Position numbers and translations under genes: made by a program. A stretch of 34,057 nucleotides of DNA from VAZQ01 sp036406655 (GTDB lineage Bacteria; Pseudomonadota; Alphaproteobacteria; Rhizobiales; Xanthobacteraceae), in the NCBI GenBank assembly GCA_036406655.1, contig DASXAP010000133.1, forward strand, positions 1 to 34,057, written 5' to 3'. The notes under the pieces are model-generated. The model was not told where the DNA came from. It ran no database searches and worked only from the letters and a program-made list of their open reading frames with translations. Shown in pieces: positions 24,348 to 31,808 of the stretch (position 1 is the stretch's first letter; each line of letters begins with the position of its first letter).

Positions 24348-24662
24348 ATGCGACGAGCCGTTCTCATCCTGTTGACGGCAGGCTGCCTGACGGCTGCGCT
24401 CGGATCACCCGGGCGCGCCGGCAGTGAAGCCGATTTCAAGGCCGCCATCGCCGCCGCCGAAGCCGCCCACAGCGAGGCCGGACGGCTCAAGAATCAGTGG
24501 ACGACGACCGCCCAGCAGCTGGCGGCGGCAAAGCAGGCCGCGGCAGCCGGCGAGCTCGACAAGGCGGTTCGGCTGGCGAGGCTTGCGGAAATGCTCGCAC
24601 AAGCCTCGATCGCTCAGGCCAGGGAGCAGGAGGAGGCCTGGAGAGCGCTCGAAATTCGCTGA
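24348..24662 (+). CDS. soxK: Small exported helical protein, SoxK/SAXB-like (SoxAX-binding candidate)
   Basis: A 104-residue protein between soxA and soxB. It has a signal peptide (AVLILLTAGCLTAALGSPGRA), though Cys13 in TAGC could also make a lipobox-like site. The mature part, from about residue 25, is almost entirely helix-forming and rich in Ala, Glu and Lys: ADFKAAIAAAEAAHSEAGRL, then W51, then AAAKQAAAAGELDKAVRLAR and AREQEEAWRALEIR. This pattern, an A/E-rich helix, a conserved W, and an A-x-x-G-D/E-x-x-K-A turn, resembles what I recall of SoxK (Chlorobium SoxXAK) and SAXB proteins that bind SoxAX. The resemblance is from memory and by context, so the symbol is tentative. The start ATG is 15 bases after the soxA stop. 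Confidence 0.62.
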   Translation: MRRAVLILLTAGCLTAALGSPGRAGSEADFKAAIAAAEAAHSEAGRLKNQWTTTAQQLAAAKQAAAAGELDKAVRLARLAEMLAQASIAQAREQEEAWRALEIR

Positions 24663-24684
24663 GCACGCCGACCAGCGGACTGTC

Positions 24685-26433
24685 ATGCTCGCCCATCGCC
24701 GGCAACTGTTGAGACTGCTTACCGCTGCCGGGTTGGCGGGCATCGTTCCACGTATCGGCGGTGCTGCCGAGGACGATCTCTACGACGTCGGCCGCTTCGG
24801 CAATGTTCGCGTCCTGCACCTCACCGACAGTCATGCCCAGCTTCTGCCCGTCTTCTTCCGCGAGCCGAGCGTCAACATCGGCATGGGTCCGATGCGGGGC
24901 AAGCCGCCGCATCTCGTCGGTCGCGCATTCCTCGAGCATTTCGGGATCGAGGCGGGCGGCCGCGCCGCGCATGCGTTCACGTTCCTCGATTACGAGGAAG
25001 CAGCCCGCCGCTACGGGCGAATGGGCGGGTTTGCGCATCTCAAGACGCTGATCGACCGTTTGCGCGACGAGGCGGGGCCGGGCAACTCGGTGCTGCTCGA
25101 CGGCGGCGACCTGTGGCAGGGAAGCGGCCTGGCCGATGCGCTGGGAGCCGCCGACATGGTCGAGGCCGGCAACCTGCTCGGCATCGATGCCCTGACCGGA
25201 CATTGGGAATTCACCTACGGCGAGCACAGGCTCCGCGAAAATCTCGCGCGGTTCAGGGGCGAGTTCCTCGCCCAGAACGTGTTCCTTACGGAAGAGGCGG
25301 CCTTCAACGACGCGCCGGCCTTCGACCCCGCATCCGGCCGGGTGTTCAAGCCGGCCAGCATCAGCGAGCTCGGTGGACACCGCATAGGCATCATTGGCCA
25401 GGCTATGCCGTATGTGCCGGTTGCCCATCCCAGGCGCTTCGTCCCGGATTGGAGCTTCGGGATTCGCGAGGCGGAGCTGCAGAAGGTCATCGACCAGCTG
25501 CGCGGCAGCGGGAAGGTCGACGCGGTGCTGCTGCTCTCGCACAACGGCATGGACGTGGATTTGAAGCTCGCCAGCCGTGTCTCGGGCATCGACCTGATCC
25601 TGGGGGGCCATACCCACGACGCCGTTCCGGAGCCCGTCGTGGTCGGCAATCCCGGGGGAAAGACGCTGGTCACCAATGCCGGATCGAACGGCAGGTTCCT
25701 GGCTGTCGCCGACCTCGATGTCGGCAAGGGCGCGATCAGGAGTGTGCGCTATCGGCTGCTGCCGGTCTATGCGGGCTTGTTGGAGCCCAATCGCGAGATG
25801 CAGGCGCTCATCGATCGCCTGCGTGCGCCGTTTGCCGGCACGTTTGCCGAGACGCTGGCGAGGGCAGACCGGCTGCTTTACCGCCGCGGCAATTTCAATG
25901 GACCGGTGGACCAGATCATCTGCGATGCACTGCGCCAGGAGCTGGATGCGCAGATCGCGCTTTCACCGGGATTTCGCTGGGGACCAACGCTGCTGCCGGG
26001 ACAGCCGATCACCATGGAGGACGTGCTCTCGGAGACGGCGATCACCTACCCGGAGGTCTATGTTCAGGACATGACCGGCAGCCAAATCAAGGCGATTCTG
26101 GAGGACGTCGCCGACAATCTCTTCAATCCGGATCCGTATTACCAGCAAGGTGGGGACATGGTGCGCGTCGGCGGAATGGACTATACCTGCTCGCCCGTCA
26201 GCGCCGCCGGTCGCCGGATTTCCGAGATGCGGCTCGACGACGGGCGTCCGGTCGATGCCGAGAAGAGCTATCGGGTGGCGGGCTGGGCGTCGGTGAACCC
26301 GCAGCAGGGAAAGCCGGTCGCCGAGGTGCTCGCCGCTTACCTGCGCGGCCAGAAAGGGGTCAATCTGAAGCGCCTCAACCGCGCCACCCTCGAAGGAGCC
26401 GCGGATAATCCCGGCTTTGCCGGCGGAGGGTAG
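24685..26433 (+). CDS. soxB: SoxB, di-manganese sulfate thiohydrolase
   Basis: A 582-residue member of the 5'-nucleotidase superfamily that hydrolyses the terminal sulfonate from SoxY-cysteine to release sulfate. The N-terminus (HRRQLLRLLTAAGLAG) is a twin-arginine-like signal. Metal-site motifs are visible: LTDSHAQLLPVFFREPSVNIG (from about residue 46), LLDGGDLWQGSG (137-148), GHWEFTYG (172-179), LLLSHNGMDVD and LGGHTHD. The C-terminal nucleotidase-type domain has GNFNGPVDQIICDALRQELD and ITMEDVLSETAITYPEVY. ATG 24685 starts the signal; the longer open frame overlaps the SoxK-like gene. The gene ends four bases before the next ATG, so the downstream DsrE gene is clearly in the same operon. 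Confidence 0.95.
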   Translation: MLAHRRQLLRLLTAAGLAGIVPRIGGAAEDDLYDVGRFGNVRVLHLTDSHAQLLPVFFREPSVNIGMGPMRGKPPHLVGRAFLEHFGIEAGGRAAHAFTFLDYEEAARRYGRMGGFAHLKTLIDRLRDEAGPGNSVLLDGGDLWQGSGLADALGAADMVEAGNLLGIDALTGHWEFTYGEHRLRENLARFRGEFLAQNVFLTEEAAFNDAPAFDPASGRVFKPASISELGGHRIGIIGQAMPYVPVAHPRRFVPDWSFGIREAELQKVIDQLRGSGKVDAVLLLSHNGMDVDLKLASRVSGIDLILGGHTHDAVPEPVVVGNPGGKTLVTNAGSNGRFLAVADLDVGKGAIRSVRYRLLPVYAGLLEPNREMQALIDRLRAPFAGTFAETLARADRLLYRRGNFNGPVDQIICDALRQELDAQIALSPGFRWGPTLLPGQPITMEDVLSETAITYPEVYVQDMTGSQIKAILEDVADNLFNPDPYYQQGGDMVRVGGMDYTCSPVSAAGRRISEMRLDDGRPVDAEKSYRVAGWASVNPQQGKPVAEVLAAYLRGQKGVNLKRLNRATLEGAADNPGFAGGG

Positions 26434-26437
26434 CGCC

Positions 26438-26932
26438 ATGCACAGTGCTTCGATCCGGTCCGCCGCGGCGGCGGCGCTGCGCGCAGTCCTTCCTGGCGCA
26501 ACCATCCTCTCCTGGCTGCTCCTCGCGCCGTGGTCGGGAGCCTCGGCCGAGGACACTGCGCTCGCGGAGAAGCCCTTCGCCGAGCATCGCCTCGTCCTGC
26601 AGCTTTCCGATGCCGATCAACGCAAGCAGCGCCTGGTCATCAGCGTCGCCAACAACCTCTTGAAGCTCTACGGGCCGGACCGGATCGCGATCGAGGTCGT
26701 CACCTTCGGCCCGGGAATCGAGCTCGTGACTGCCCACAGCCCCAATCGCCCCTATGTCGACAGCCTGGTTGCGCAGGGCGTGCGGTTTGACGTGTGCATG
26801 AACACGGTCGAGACGATCGAGCGCGAGAAGGGGGAGCGCCCGCAGCTCAATCCGAACGCCATGCCGGTGCAGGCCGGCGTTGCTCAAATCCTCGCGCTCA
26901 CCGAAAAGGGCTATACTCTCGTTCGTCCCTGA
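26438..26932 (+). CDS. Exported DsrE-family protein (first of a tandem pair)
   Basis: A 164-residue protein with an N-terminal hydrophobic signal (LPGATILSWLLLAPWSGASA, about residues 18-37), followed by one DsrE/F-like domain. Recognisable parts are HRLVLQLSDADQRKQRLVISVANNLLKLYG, IAIEVVTFGPGIELV, a Cys in VRFDVCMNTV (C120) where DsrE-family proteins often carry a sulfur-relay cysteine, and a closing GVAQILALTEKGYTLVRP. Cytoplasmic DsrE moves sulfur in the Dsr system; an exported version in a sox operon could handle periplasmic protein-bound or polysulfide sulfur (inference). GGAGGG lies 8 bases before the ATG. It is a paralogue of the next gene. No biochemical role can be assigned from sequence. 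Confidence 0.8.
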   Translation: MHSASIRSAAAAALRAVLPGATILSWLLLAPWSGASAEDTALAEKPFAEHRLVLQLSDADQRKQRLVISVANNLLKLYGPDRIAIEVVTFGPGIELVTAHSPNRPYVDSLVAQGVRFDVCMNTVETIEREKGERPQLNPNAMPVQAGVAQILALTEKGYTLVRP

Positions 26933-26953
26933 TTGTTCGCAAAGGAACACCGC

Positions 26954-27412
26954 ATGCGCCGTTCGATAGGCGTCCTCGCCCTTGCGTCGATGCTGAGCCT
27001 CGGTCTCGTCGCATCGGATCATGCCGCCGAGACCGGCAAGGCGCATCGCGTCACCCTGCAGATCGACCAGAACGATCCCGAAGTGATGGGTCTCGTGCTC
27101 AACAATGCGGCGAACGTGATGGAGTTTTATCGCGCGCGCAAGGAGGATGTCGAGATCGAGATCGTCGCCTACGGTCCGGGATTGCACATGTTGCGCGAGG
27201 ACACCTCTCCGGTGAAGGACAGGATCCGGCAGATGGCCGAAAACGCCTTTCCCGCCACGCTGACGTTTGCTGCCTGCAGCAACACCAAGCAGGGGATGGA
27301 GAAGCGTGAAGGTCGCGCGATCAGCATCGTTCCGCAGGCGACCCTCGTCCCCTCGGGCGTGGTCCGATTGATGGAGCTGCAGGAACAGGGCTGGAGCTAT
27401 GTCCGGCCATGA
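26954..27412 (+). CDS. Exported DsrE-family protein (second of a tandem pair)
   Basis: A 152-residue protein similar in layout to the previous gene. It has a signal peptide (IGVLALASMLSLGLVASDHAA), the domain start HRVTLQIDQNDPEVMGLVLNNAANVMEFY, IEIVAYGPGLHML, a cysteine in FAACSNTKQGME (C108) aligned with C120 of its neighbour, and a shared ending (GVVRLMELQEQGWSYVRP versus GVAQILALTEKGYTLVRP). The two are clearly diverged duplicates. AAAGGAA precedes ATG 26954, 21 bases after the preceding stop. A role in moving or storing sulfur in the periplasm is inferred only from family and operon. Confidence 0.8.
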   Translation: MRRSIGVLALASMLSLGLVASDHAAETGKAHRVTLQIDQNDPEVMGLVLNNAANVMEFYRARKEDVEIEIVAYGPGLHMLREDTSPVKDRIRQMAENAFPATLTFAACSNTKQGMEKREGRAISIVPQATLVPSGVVRLMELQEQGWSYVRP

Positions 27413-27464
27413 GCGAGCCGGATCTTGGCATCGGGGAGCGCTGAAACCCGTCCCGGAGCGGAAG

Positions 27465-27965
27465 ATGAAAGCAGCTCGATGTGCAGCGCTGGTGGTGAGC
27501 CTGCTCGCAGCCGGCCAGGCAAGTCGGAGCGAGGAGGCGCTCGTCGCCTACAAGTCGCTGGCGCCCGATGTGGCGCTCGAGCTTGCGCGAGAGGCGCTGG
27601 CGGCTTGCCGCTCGCGCGGATATCAGGTCGCCGTTGCCGTGGTGGATCGTTTCGGCTTGCCGCAGGTCATGCTGCGCGACCGGTTCGCCGGACCGCATAC
27701 GCCGTCGACGGCAACGAACAAGGCGTGGACCGCTGTGAGCTTCCGCACCAACACGCTCGATCTGGTGCAGCCGACCCAGCCCGGTCAGCCGCTCGCCGGC
27801 CTCGCGACTTTACCCCGCGTGGTGCTGCTCGGCGGCGGGGTGATGATCGAGGCTGGCGGATCCCTCCTCGGCGCCATAGGCGTGTCCGGCGCGCCGGGGG
27901 GAGAGGAGGACGAGCGCTGCGCCAAGGCCGGGCTCGAGGCGGTCCGCGACAAGATCGAGTTCTGA
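27465..27965 (+). CDS. Exported GlcG/HbpS-like (DUF336) protein, last gene of the sox operon
   Basis: A 166-residue protein with an N-terminal signal (MKAARCAALVVSLLAAGQAS). The domain is of the GlcG/HbpS type: LELAREALAACRSRGYQVAVAVVDRFGLPQVMLRD, then PHTPSTATNKAWTAVSFR, VVLLGGGVMIEAGGSLLGAIGVSGAPGGEEDERCAKAGLEAV. The secreted Streptomyces HbpS binds haem and senses redox stress; GlcG itself is of unclear function. Here it could bind haem or another cofactor for the c-type cytochromes of the Sox system (inference). ATG 27465 starts the signal peptide and has CGGAG upstream; a longer frame from 27399 overlaps the DsrE gene and lacks a signal. It is followed by a terminator-like hairpin. Confidence 0.8.
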   Translation: MKAARCAALVVSLLAAGQASRSEEALVAYKSLAPDVALELAREALAACRSRGYQVAVAVVDRFGLPQVMLRDRFAGPHTPSTATNKAWTAVSFRTNTLDLVQPTQPGQPLAGLATLPRVVLLGGGVMIEAGGSLLGAIGVSGAPGGEEDERCAKAGLEAVRDKIEF

Positions 27966-28027
27966 CCGCCGCTTGATCGCCGCGAGATGCGCCCTTGGCT
28001 GCACGTCTCGGGGTTCTCTCGCGAGCT

Positions 28028-28071
28028 CAGCGAATTTGATTCGCTGCGGCATGTGCCGGGCCGCTTTCTTC
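28028..28071 (+). terminator. Hairpins and T-rich tract at the end of the sox operon
   Basis: A perfect 8-base inverted repeat CAGCGAAT-TTG-ATTCGCTG occupies 28028-28046. A second stem GCGGC...GCCGC (28046-28064) follows and runs into TTTCTTCT (28065-28072), which fits a Rho-independent terminator for the plus strand. It sits in the 109-base gap between the convergent HbpS-like and WaaE-like genes, so the first hairpin could also stop the opposite transcript. Confidence 0.45.
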
Positions 28072-28074
28072 TGG

Positions 28075-28908
28075 TCAGGGTGCATGATCGCCCCTCGCAT
28101 GCCCGGAATGCGCGTCGTGATCGGCAGGCCGGTGCAGCGGCTCCCCGACCGGTGCCCGCCAACCCTGCTTCTCCTCGTAGCGCTTGGCATAACGGTAGAA
28201 CGTTCCCTCGAAGTTGCCGAGTGCGATGACGAAGCCGGCCCAGCCGTCGCGATAGCCCTGCTTCACCAGGTAGTGCTTGAGGAACGACCAGACGCCGTGC
28301 CCGAGCGCACCGCCCATGGAGACGTTCCTGTCGGCAAGCTTCCGCGCGCCGAGCGAGGAATAGCGGTTCATCTTGCTGATGATTTCCTCGAGGTTGCGGA
28401 ACGGGAGCTGCCAGATCGCGCTCTGCAGCCGGCCGAGGGGTGTATCGGTCAAGGGCTCGTAGCCCTCGTGCACCGCCTCGTCGCGGTAGCGCATGGTTCC
28501 CCTGCGAAAGAGTTGCGGCTGGCGGTAGTTCGGGTACCAGCCCGAGCCCCTGATCCAGCGCCCCATCATGAAATTTCGGCGCGGCACCAGGTAGGCGTCG
28601 TGCCGCGGCGGCGACGAGATGATCGAGAGCATCTCGTCGCGCGCCTCCGCCGTGCAGCGCTCATCCGAGTCCAGGCTGAAGATCCATTCATGGCGGCATT
28701 CCGCGATCGCCCGGTTGCGCAGCGCCCCGAAACCGTCAAACGGGATTTGCACGACGCGCGCGCCGAGGCTCTGCGCGATCTCGGCGGTGCCGTCGGTGCT
28801 GCCGGAGTCCACCACCAGGATCTCGTCCGCCCACAGCACGCTCGATATCGCATCGGCGATCTTCTCGGCTTCGTTGTAGGCGAGGATATAGGCCGACAGC
28901 TTTGCCAT
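28075..28908 (-). CDS. waaE: Glycosyltransferase family 2, lipopolysaccharide core type (WaaE/KdtX-like)
   Basis: A 277-residue inverting GT-A enzyme. It opens LSAYILAYNEAEKIADAISSVLWADEILVVDSGSTDGTAEIA, the classic family 2 nucleotide-binding start. The metal-binding region reads FSLDSDER (DxD), followed by NFMMGRWIRGSGWYPNYRQPQLFRR and DEAVHEG, both typical of WaaE/KdtX proteins that add a glucose to heptose in the core. FLKHYLVKQGYRDGWAGFVIAL is the usual membrane-associated C-terminal helix. The tail after about residue 258 is His/Asp-rich (HRPADHDAHSGHARGDH), which I do not recognise as conserved. It is convergent with the sox operon and divergent from the MBOAT gene. Confidence 0.88.
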   Translation of the reverse strand: MAKLSAYILAYNEAEKIADAISSVLWADEILVVDSGSTDGTAEIAQSLGARVVQIPFDGFGALRNRAIAECRHEWIFSLDSDERCTAEARDEMLSIISSPPRHDAYLVPRRNFMMGRWIRGSGWYPNYRQPQLFRRGTMRYRDEAVHEGYEPLTDTPLGRLQSAIWQLPFRNLEEIISKMNRYSSLGARKLADRNVSMGGALGHGVWSFLKHYLVKQGYRDGWAGFVIALGNFEGTFYRYAKRYEEKQGWRAPVGEPLHRPADHDAHSGHARGDHAP

Positions 28909-29183
28909 GCTTTCCCGTCAGCTGGACGATCGCCCGGCACTCGATGCTTGGCGCTGGACCGGAGCGGCCTCCGCATTATCACACCGCACCGCCGAATGCA
29001 GGTGCAAGGGGCCGCCGGGCCCGCGCGGCCCGAGCTCGCGCAGGCCACCTTGACGGCCTGCGATTGACGATGCACCACGCGCGCCGAAGGGGATCGGGCG
29101 GTTCCATCATCGGCCGCGCACCCCCGCACGCGGAGCTTTGCTCCTCCCTGGCACGCGGCTCCGGGAGCCGGAAGCACCAGCCA
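28909..29183. other. Divergent intergenic region between WaaE-like and MBOAT genes
   Basis: These 275 bases should hold promoters for both directions. The MBOAT reading frame is open through the whole stretch, but the translated sequence is Arg/Ala-rich without membrane segments, so I treat it as non-coding. No clear operator, repeat or -35/-10 pair was seen. Confidence 0.4.
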
Positions 29184-30548
29184 ATGCCCTTCAACTCGCT
29201 GGCCTATGCGCTGCTGCTCAGCGCGAGCTTCGCCTGGTGCAGGCTGCTGCCCGCCTACGCAGCCGGGCTCGTGCTGGCGAGCCTGGTGTTCTTCCTGGCG
29301 GCGGGTCCCTTCGATACGGCGGTATTCCTTGCCGCCGTCGCGCTCAATTGGCTGATCCAGATTGCCTTCCCCAAGGAGCATCCGCGCCCACGGATATTCG
29401 CGGCGGCCCTGCTCAATATCGGGCTCATCGCCTATTTCAAGTACAAAGGCCTTCTGCTGGGTCAGGCCGGGCAGTCCGGCAGCTACCTCGACACCGCGCT
29501 TCCTCTCGGCGTCTCGTTCTACAGCCTGCAGGCCCTGGCCTATCACGTCGACGTCGCTCGCGGGCGTCACGCTCCCGCCCGGTCGTTTGCCGAATTCTTC
29601 CTGTTCAAGGCTTTCTTCCCGCAGGTCATCGCCGGTCCGATCGTGCGTGCCCACCAGCTGCTGCCGCAGGTGCAGCGGCTGTTCGCCGGCCGGCGACGCA
29701 GGCACCGGCTCCTGATCTTCGGGCTGAGCCTCATCGCCCTGGGACTGGTCAAGAAGGTAGTGCTGGCGGACAGCATCGCCCCGTTCGTGGACGAGATTTT
29801 CGCCGCCCCGCCCGGCACGACCGCCGTGGCCTGGCTCGGCGCCGTGCTGTTCGCGTTCCAGATCTACTTCGATTTTTCCGGCTATTCCGACATCGCGATC
29901 GGCTCGGCATATCTGCTCGGGATCCGGCTGCCATGGAATTTCCGCACTCCCTATCTGAGCACGAGCCCCCGCGAGTTCTGGCAGCGATGGCACATCACGC
30001 TCTCCACCTGGATCAGGGACTATCTCTACATTCCGTTGGGCGGCTCGCGCGGCACGCCGGTCGAGGCATCGCTGGTGCTGTTGACGACCATGGCCGTGGC
30101 CGGGCTCTGGCACGGCGCGAATTACACCTTCATCGTCTGGGGTGCCTGCTGGGGGCTGTACATCCTGACGGCCCGGCTGATGCACCTCGAATCCGTTCCG
30201 GGGATGCTCTGGTGGCCCGCTCACATGCTCATCGTCGTCGTGCTGTGGGTGCTGTTCCGGTCTCCCAGCCTGGGTTATGCCACGCACTACCTGGCGACGA
30301 TGTTTGCTTTCACCGGCAGCCCCTCGGGACATCTTGACGGCTCGGCACCGGCTTGGCAGGTCGCCTTGGGCGTTGCCGGGTTGTTTGCGCTGCATTGGGG
30401 CGAAGCCCATTTGCAGCGGCGACCGGTCGTGGGCATCATGCGGCGGCTGGAGGGTCCGGTGAGCCGGGGAGTCCTGGTCGGGACAGCGGTGCTGCTCGTC
30501 CTTCTTCCGGTTTCCCATGCCAATCCGTTCATCTACTTTCGCTTCTGA
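29184..30548 (+). CDS. Membrane-bound O-acyltransferase (MBOAT, AlgI-like)
   Basis: A 454-residue polytopic membrane protein of the AlgI/DltB family that carries acyl (usually acetyl) groups across the inner membrane to decorate polysaccharides. Visible features are LPLGVSFYSLQALAYHVDVARG, FFPQVIAGPIVRAHQLLPQ, FQIYFDFSGYSDIAIGSAYLLGI, the loop STSPREFWQRWHITLSTWIRDYLYIPLGGS, and LWHGANYTFIVWG with the catalytic His310. ATG 29184 precedes the first membrane segment, with GGAAG upstream. It is nine bases from an SGNH-type gene, and this pair resembles AlgI with AlgJ/AlgX partners. The likely target is the O-antigen or core made by neighbouring genes (inference). Confidence 0.92.
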   Translation: MPFNSLAYALLLSASFAWCRLLPAYAAGLVLASLVFFLAAGPFDTAVFLAAVALNWLIQIAFPKEHPRPRIFAAALLNIGLIAYFKYKGLLLGQAGQSGSYLDTALPLGVSFYSLQALAYHVDVARGRHAPARSFAEFFLFKAFFPQVIAGPIVRAHQLLPQVQRLFAGRRRRHRLLIFGLSLIALGLVKKVVLADSIAPFVDEIFAAPPGTTAVAWLGAVLFAFQIYFDFSGYSDIAIGSAYLLGIRLPWNFRTPYLSTSPREFWQRWHITLSTWIRDYLYIPLGGSRGTPVEASLVLLTTMAVAGLWHGANYTFIVWGACWGLYILTARLMHLESVPGMLWWPAHMLIVVVLWVLFRSPSLGYATHYLATMFAFTGSPSGHLDGSAPAWQVALGVAGLFALHWGEAHLQRRPVVGIMRRLEGPVSRGVLVGTAVLLVLLPVSHANPFIYFRF

Positions 30549-30557
30549 GGAATCCCC

Positions 30558-31796
30558 GTGCGGTCGAGCCGATCGTCGATGCACAGCTTCGGCAGGTTCC
30601 TGGTTGGGCTGTTTCTCGCCCTGCTCATCGTCGACGGCGCGCTGCGCATCGTCGAAGCGACGCCGCTATGGCGGGTTCTGCCGGTCGTGGAGCCGATCAT
30701 CGGGCAGCCGGACCCGGAGTTCGGCTTCGATTCCACCCCCGGCGCGCAGGGCATATGGATCACCGAGCATCGGTCGATCGTCCGCATCAATTCGCTCGGG
30801 CTCAGGGACGTGGAGCGCCAGATCGCCAAGCCTGCCGGGACGTTTCGCATCGGTCTCACCGGCGACTCGATGGTGGAGGCGATGCAGGTCGAGCAAGCGG
30901 CTACGTTCGCGGCACTGGCCGAACGGCGCCTGCGCCAGGAAGGATACGAGGTAGAGCTGATCAATCTGGGGATCGCCGGACCCAACCCGGTTCGACAGCT
31001 GTGGCGGCTGAACAAGCGCGGCTATCGCCTCGGCCTCGACCTCATCGTGGCCAACAGCTCGGTCGAGAGCTTCCTCTCGGGCCTCCTGCTCGACGACAGT
31101 GACAACCCTGCCTATGTGTCCGCCGGCAACGGAGAGCTTCGTATCGGCTATGCCTTCCGGGAGCGTTTCTCGCAACGGCATGCCGACGATCTGCTCGGCC
31201 GCGCCTTCATCGCACTCGTGCAGAATTCTCCCCTCTTGCGCATGCTCTATCTGCGGAGCCGGCAGCCCCTGCCGGCGCTGCTCGGTCTCACCGCAGCCGC
31301 CGCCCCGGCGGCGCAGCTTCAGCCTGCAGCGCTCGATGGGTCGCAGACGTCCTGCACCCGGGCGGCTGCGGCGCTGGCGCCGATGCTCGGGTTCTGGCGC
31401 GATCATCAGCCGGCGCTTGAATGGGCAGCGACCGCGCGCTTCCTCGAAGATCTTGCGCGCGGCGCCCGGGCAAGAGATGCCGCCGTCGTCTACCTCGTTC
31501 GCGAGATCCCGCTGCCGCGATCCGATTGCGCTGCGGCTTCTTCGGCACGAGCCGAGCTGGTAGGAGAGATGGAACGGGAGTTCGCTCGCCGCGGAATCCG
31601 GATGATCGATTGGTCGGCGGCGGTCGCGGCCCTGGTCGGCGGACCTTCTGCGCTGCCCGGGCTGCACGGATTTGGGCTGCGCCGCGGCGCCGGGCACCTC
31701 AACTATGATGGGCATCGGGCGTGGGCCGATGCTTTGAGCGCGCTCGTGCGAGAGGAGCTGGCTTCCCGCGGCAAGCTCGCGCCGGCGCGCAACTGA
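30558..31796 (+). CDS. SGNH/GDSL-type protein, probable partner of the MBOAT acyltransferase
   Basis: A 412-residue protein with one N-terminal membrane anchor (FGRFLVGLFLALLIVDGAL, about residues 11-29), so the rest probably faces the periplasm. The hydrolase-type motif GDSMVEA (Ser104) gives the nucleophile, NLGIAGPNPVRQ the oxyanion region and GHLNYDGHRAWADAL (H380-D384-H386) the catalytic Asp/His block. This is the layout of AlgJ/AlgX and DUF-type acetyl-transfer partners of MBOAT proteins. It starts at GTG 30558, with GAGGA six bases upstream; an ATG at 30579 is possible. It probably transfers acetyl from the MBOAT protein to a glycan in the periplasm, though a deacetylase is not excluded. 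Confidence 0.8.
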   Translation: MRSSRSSMHSFGRFLVGLFLALLIVDGALRIVEATPLWRVLPVVEPIIGQPDPEFGFDSTPGAQGIWITEHRSIVRINSLGLRDVERQIAKPAGTFRIGLTGDSMVEAMQVEQAATFAALAERRLRQEGYEVELINLGIAGPNPVRQLWRLNKRGYRLGLDLIVANSSVESFLSGLLLDDSDNPAYVSAGNGELRIGYAFRERFSQRHADDLLGRAFIALVQNSPLLRMLYLRSRQPLPALLGLTAAAAPAAQLQPAALDGSQTSCTRAAAALAPMLGFWRDHQPALEWAATARFLEDLARGARARDAAVVYLVREIPLPRSDCAAASSARAELVGEMEREFARRGIRMIDWSAAVAALVGGPSALPGLHGFGLRRGAGHLNYDGHRAWADALSALVREELASRGKLAPARN

Positions 31797-31808
31797 TCTT
31801 TCGGTCGG

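Noticed and set aside
28566..30584. Minus-strand frame of 672 codons opposite the MBOAT gene
   Set aside because: Antisense shadow: Gln/Arg/Glu-rich with no domain, while the plus strand encodes an intact MBOAT protein with its catalytic His.
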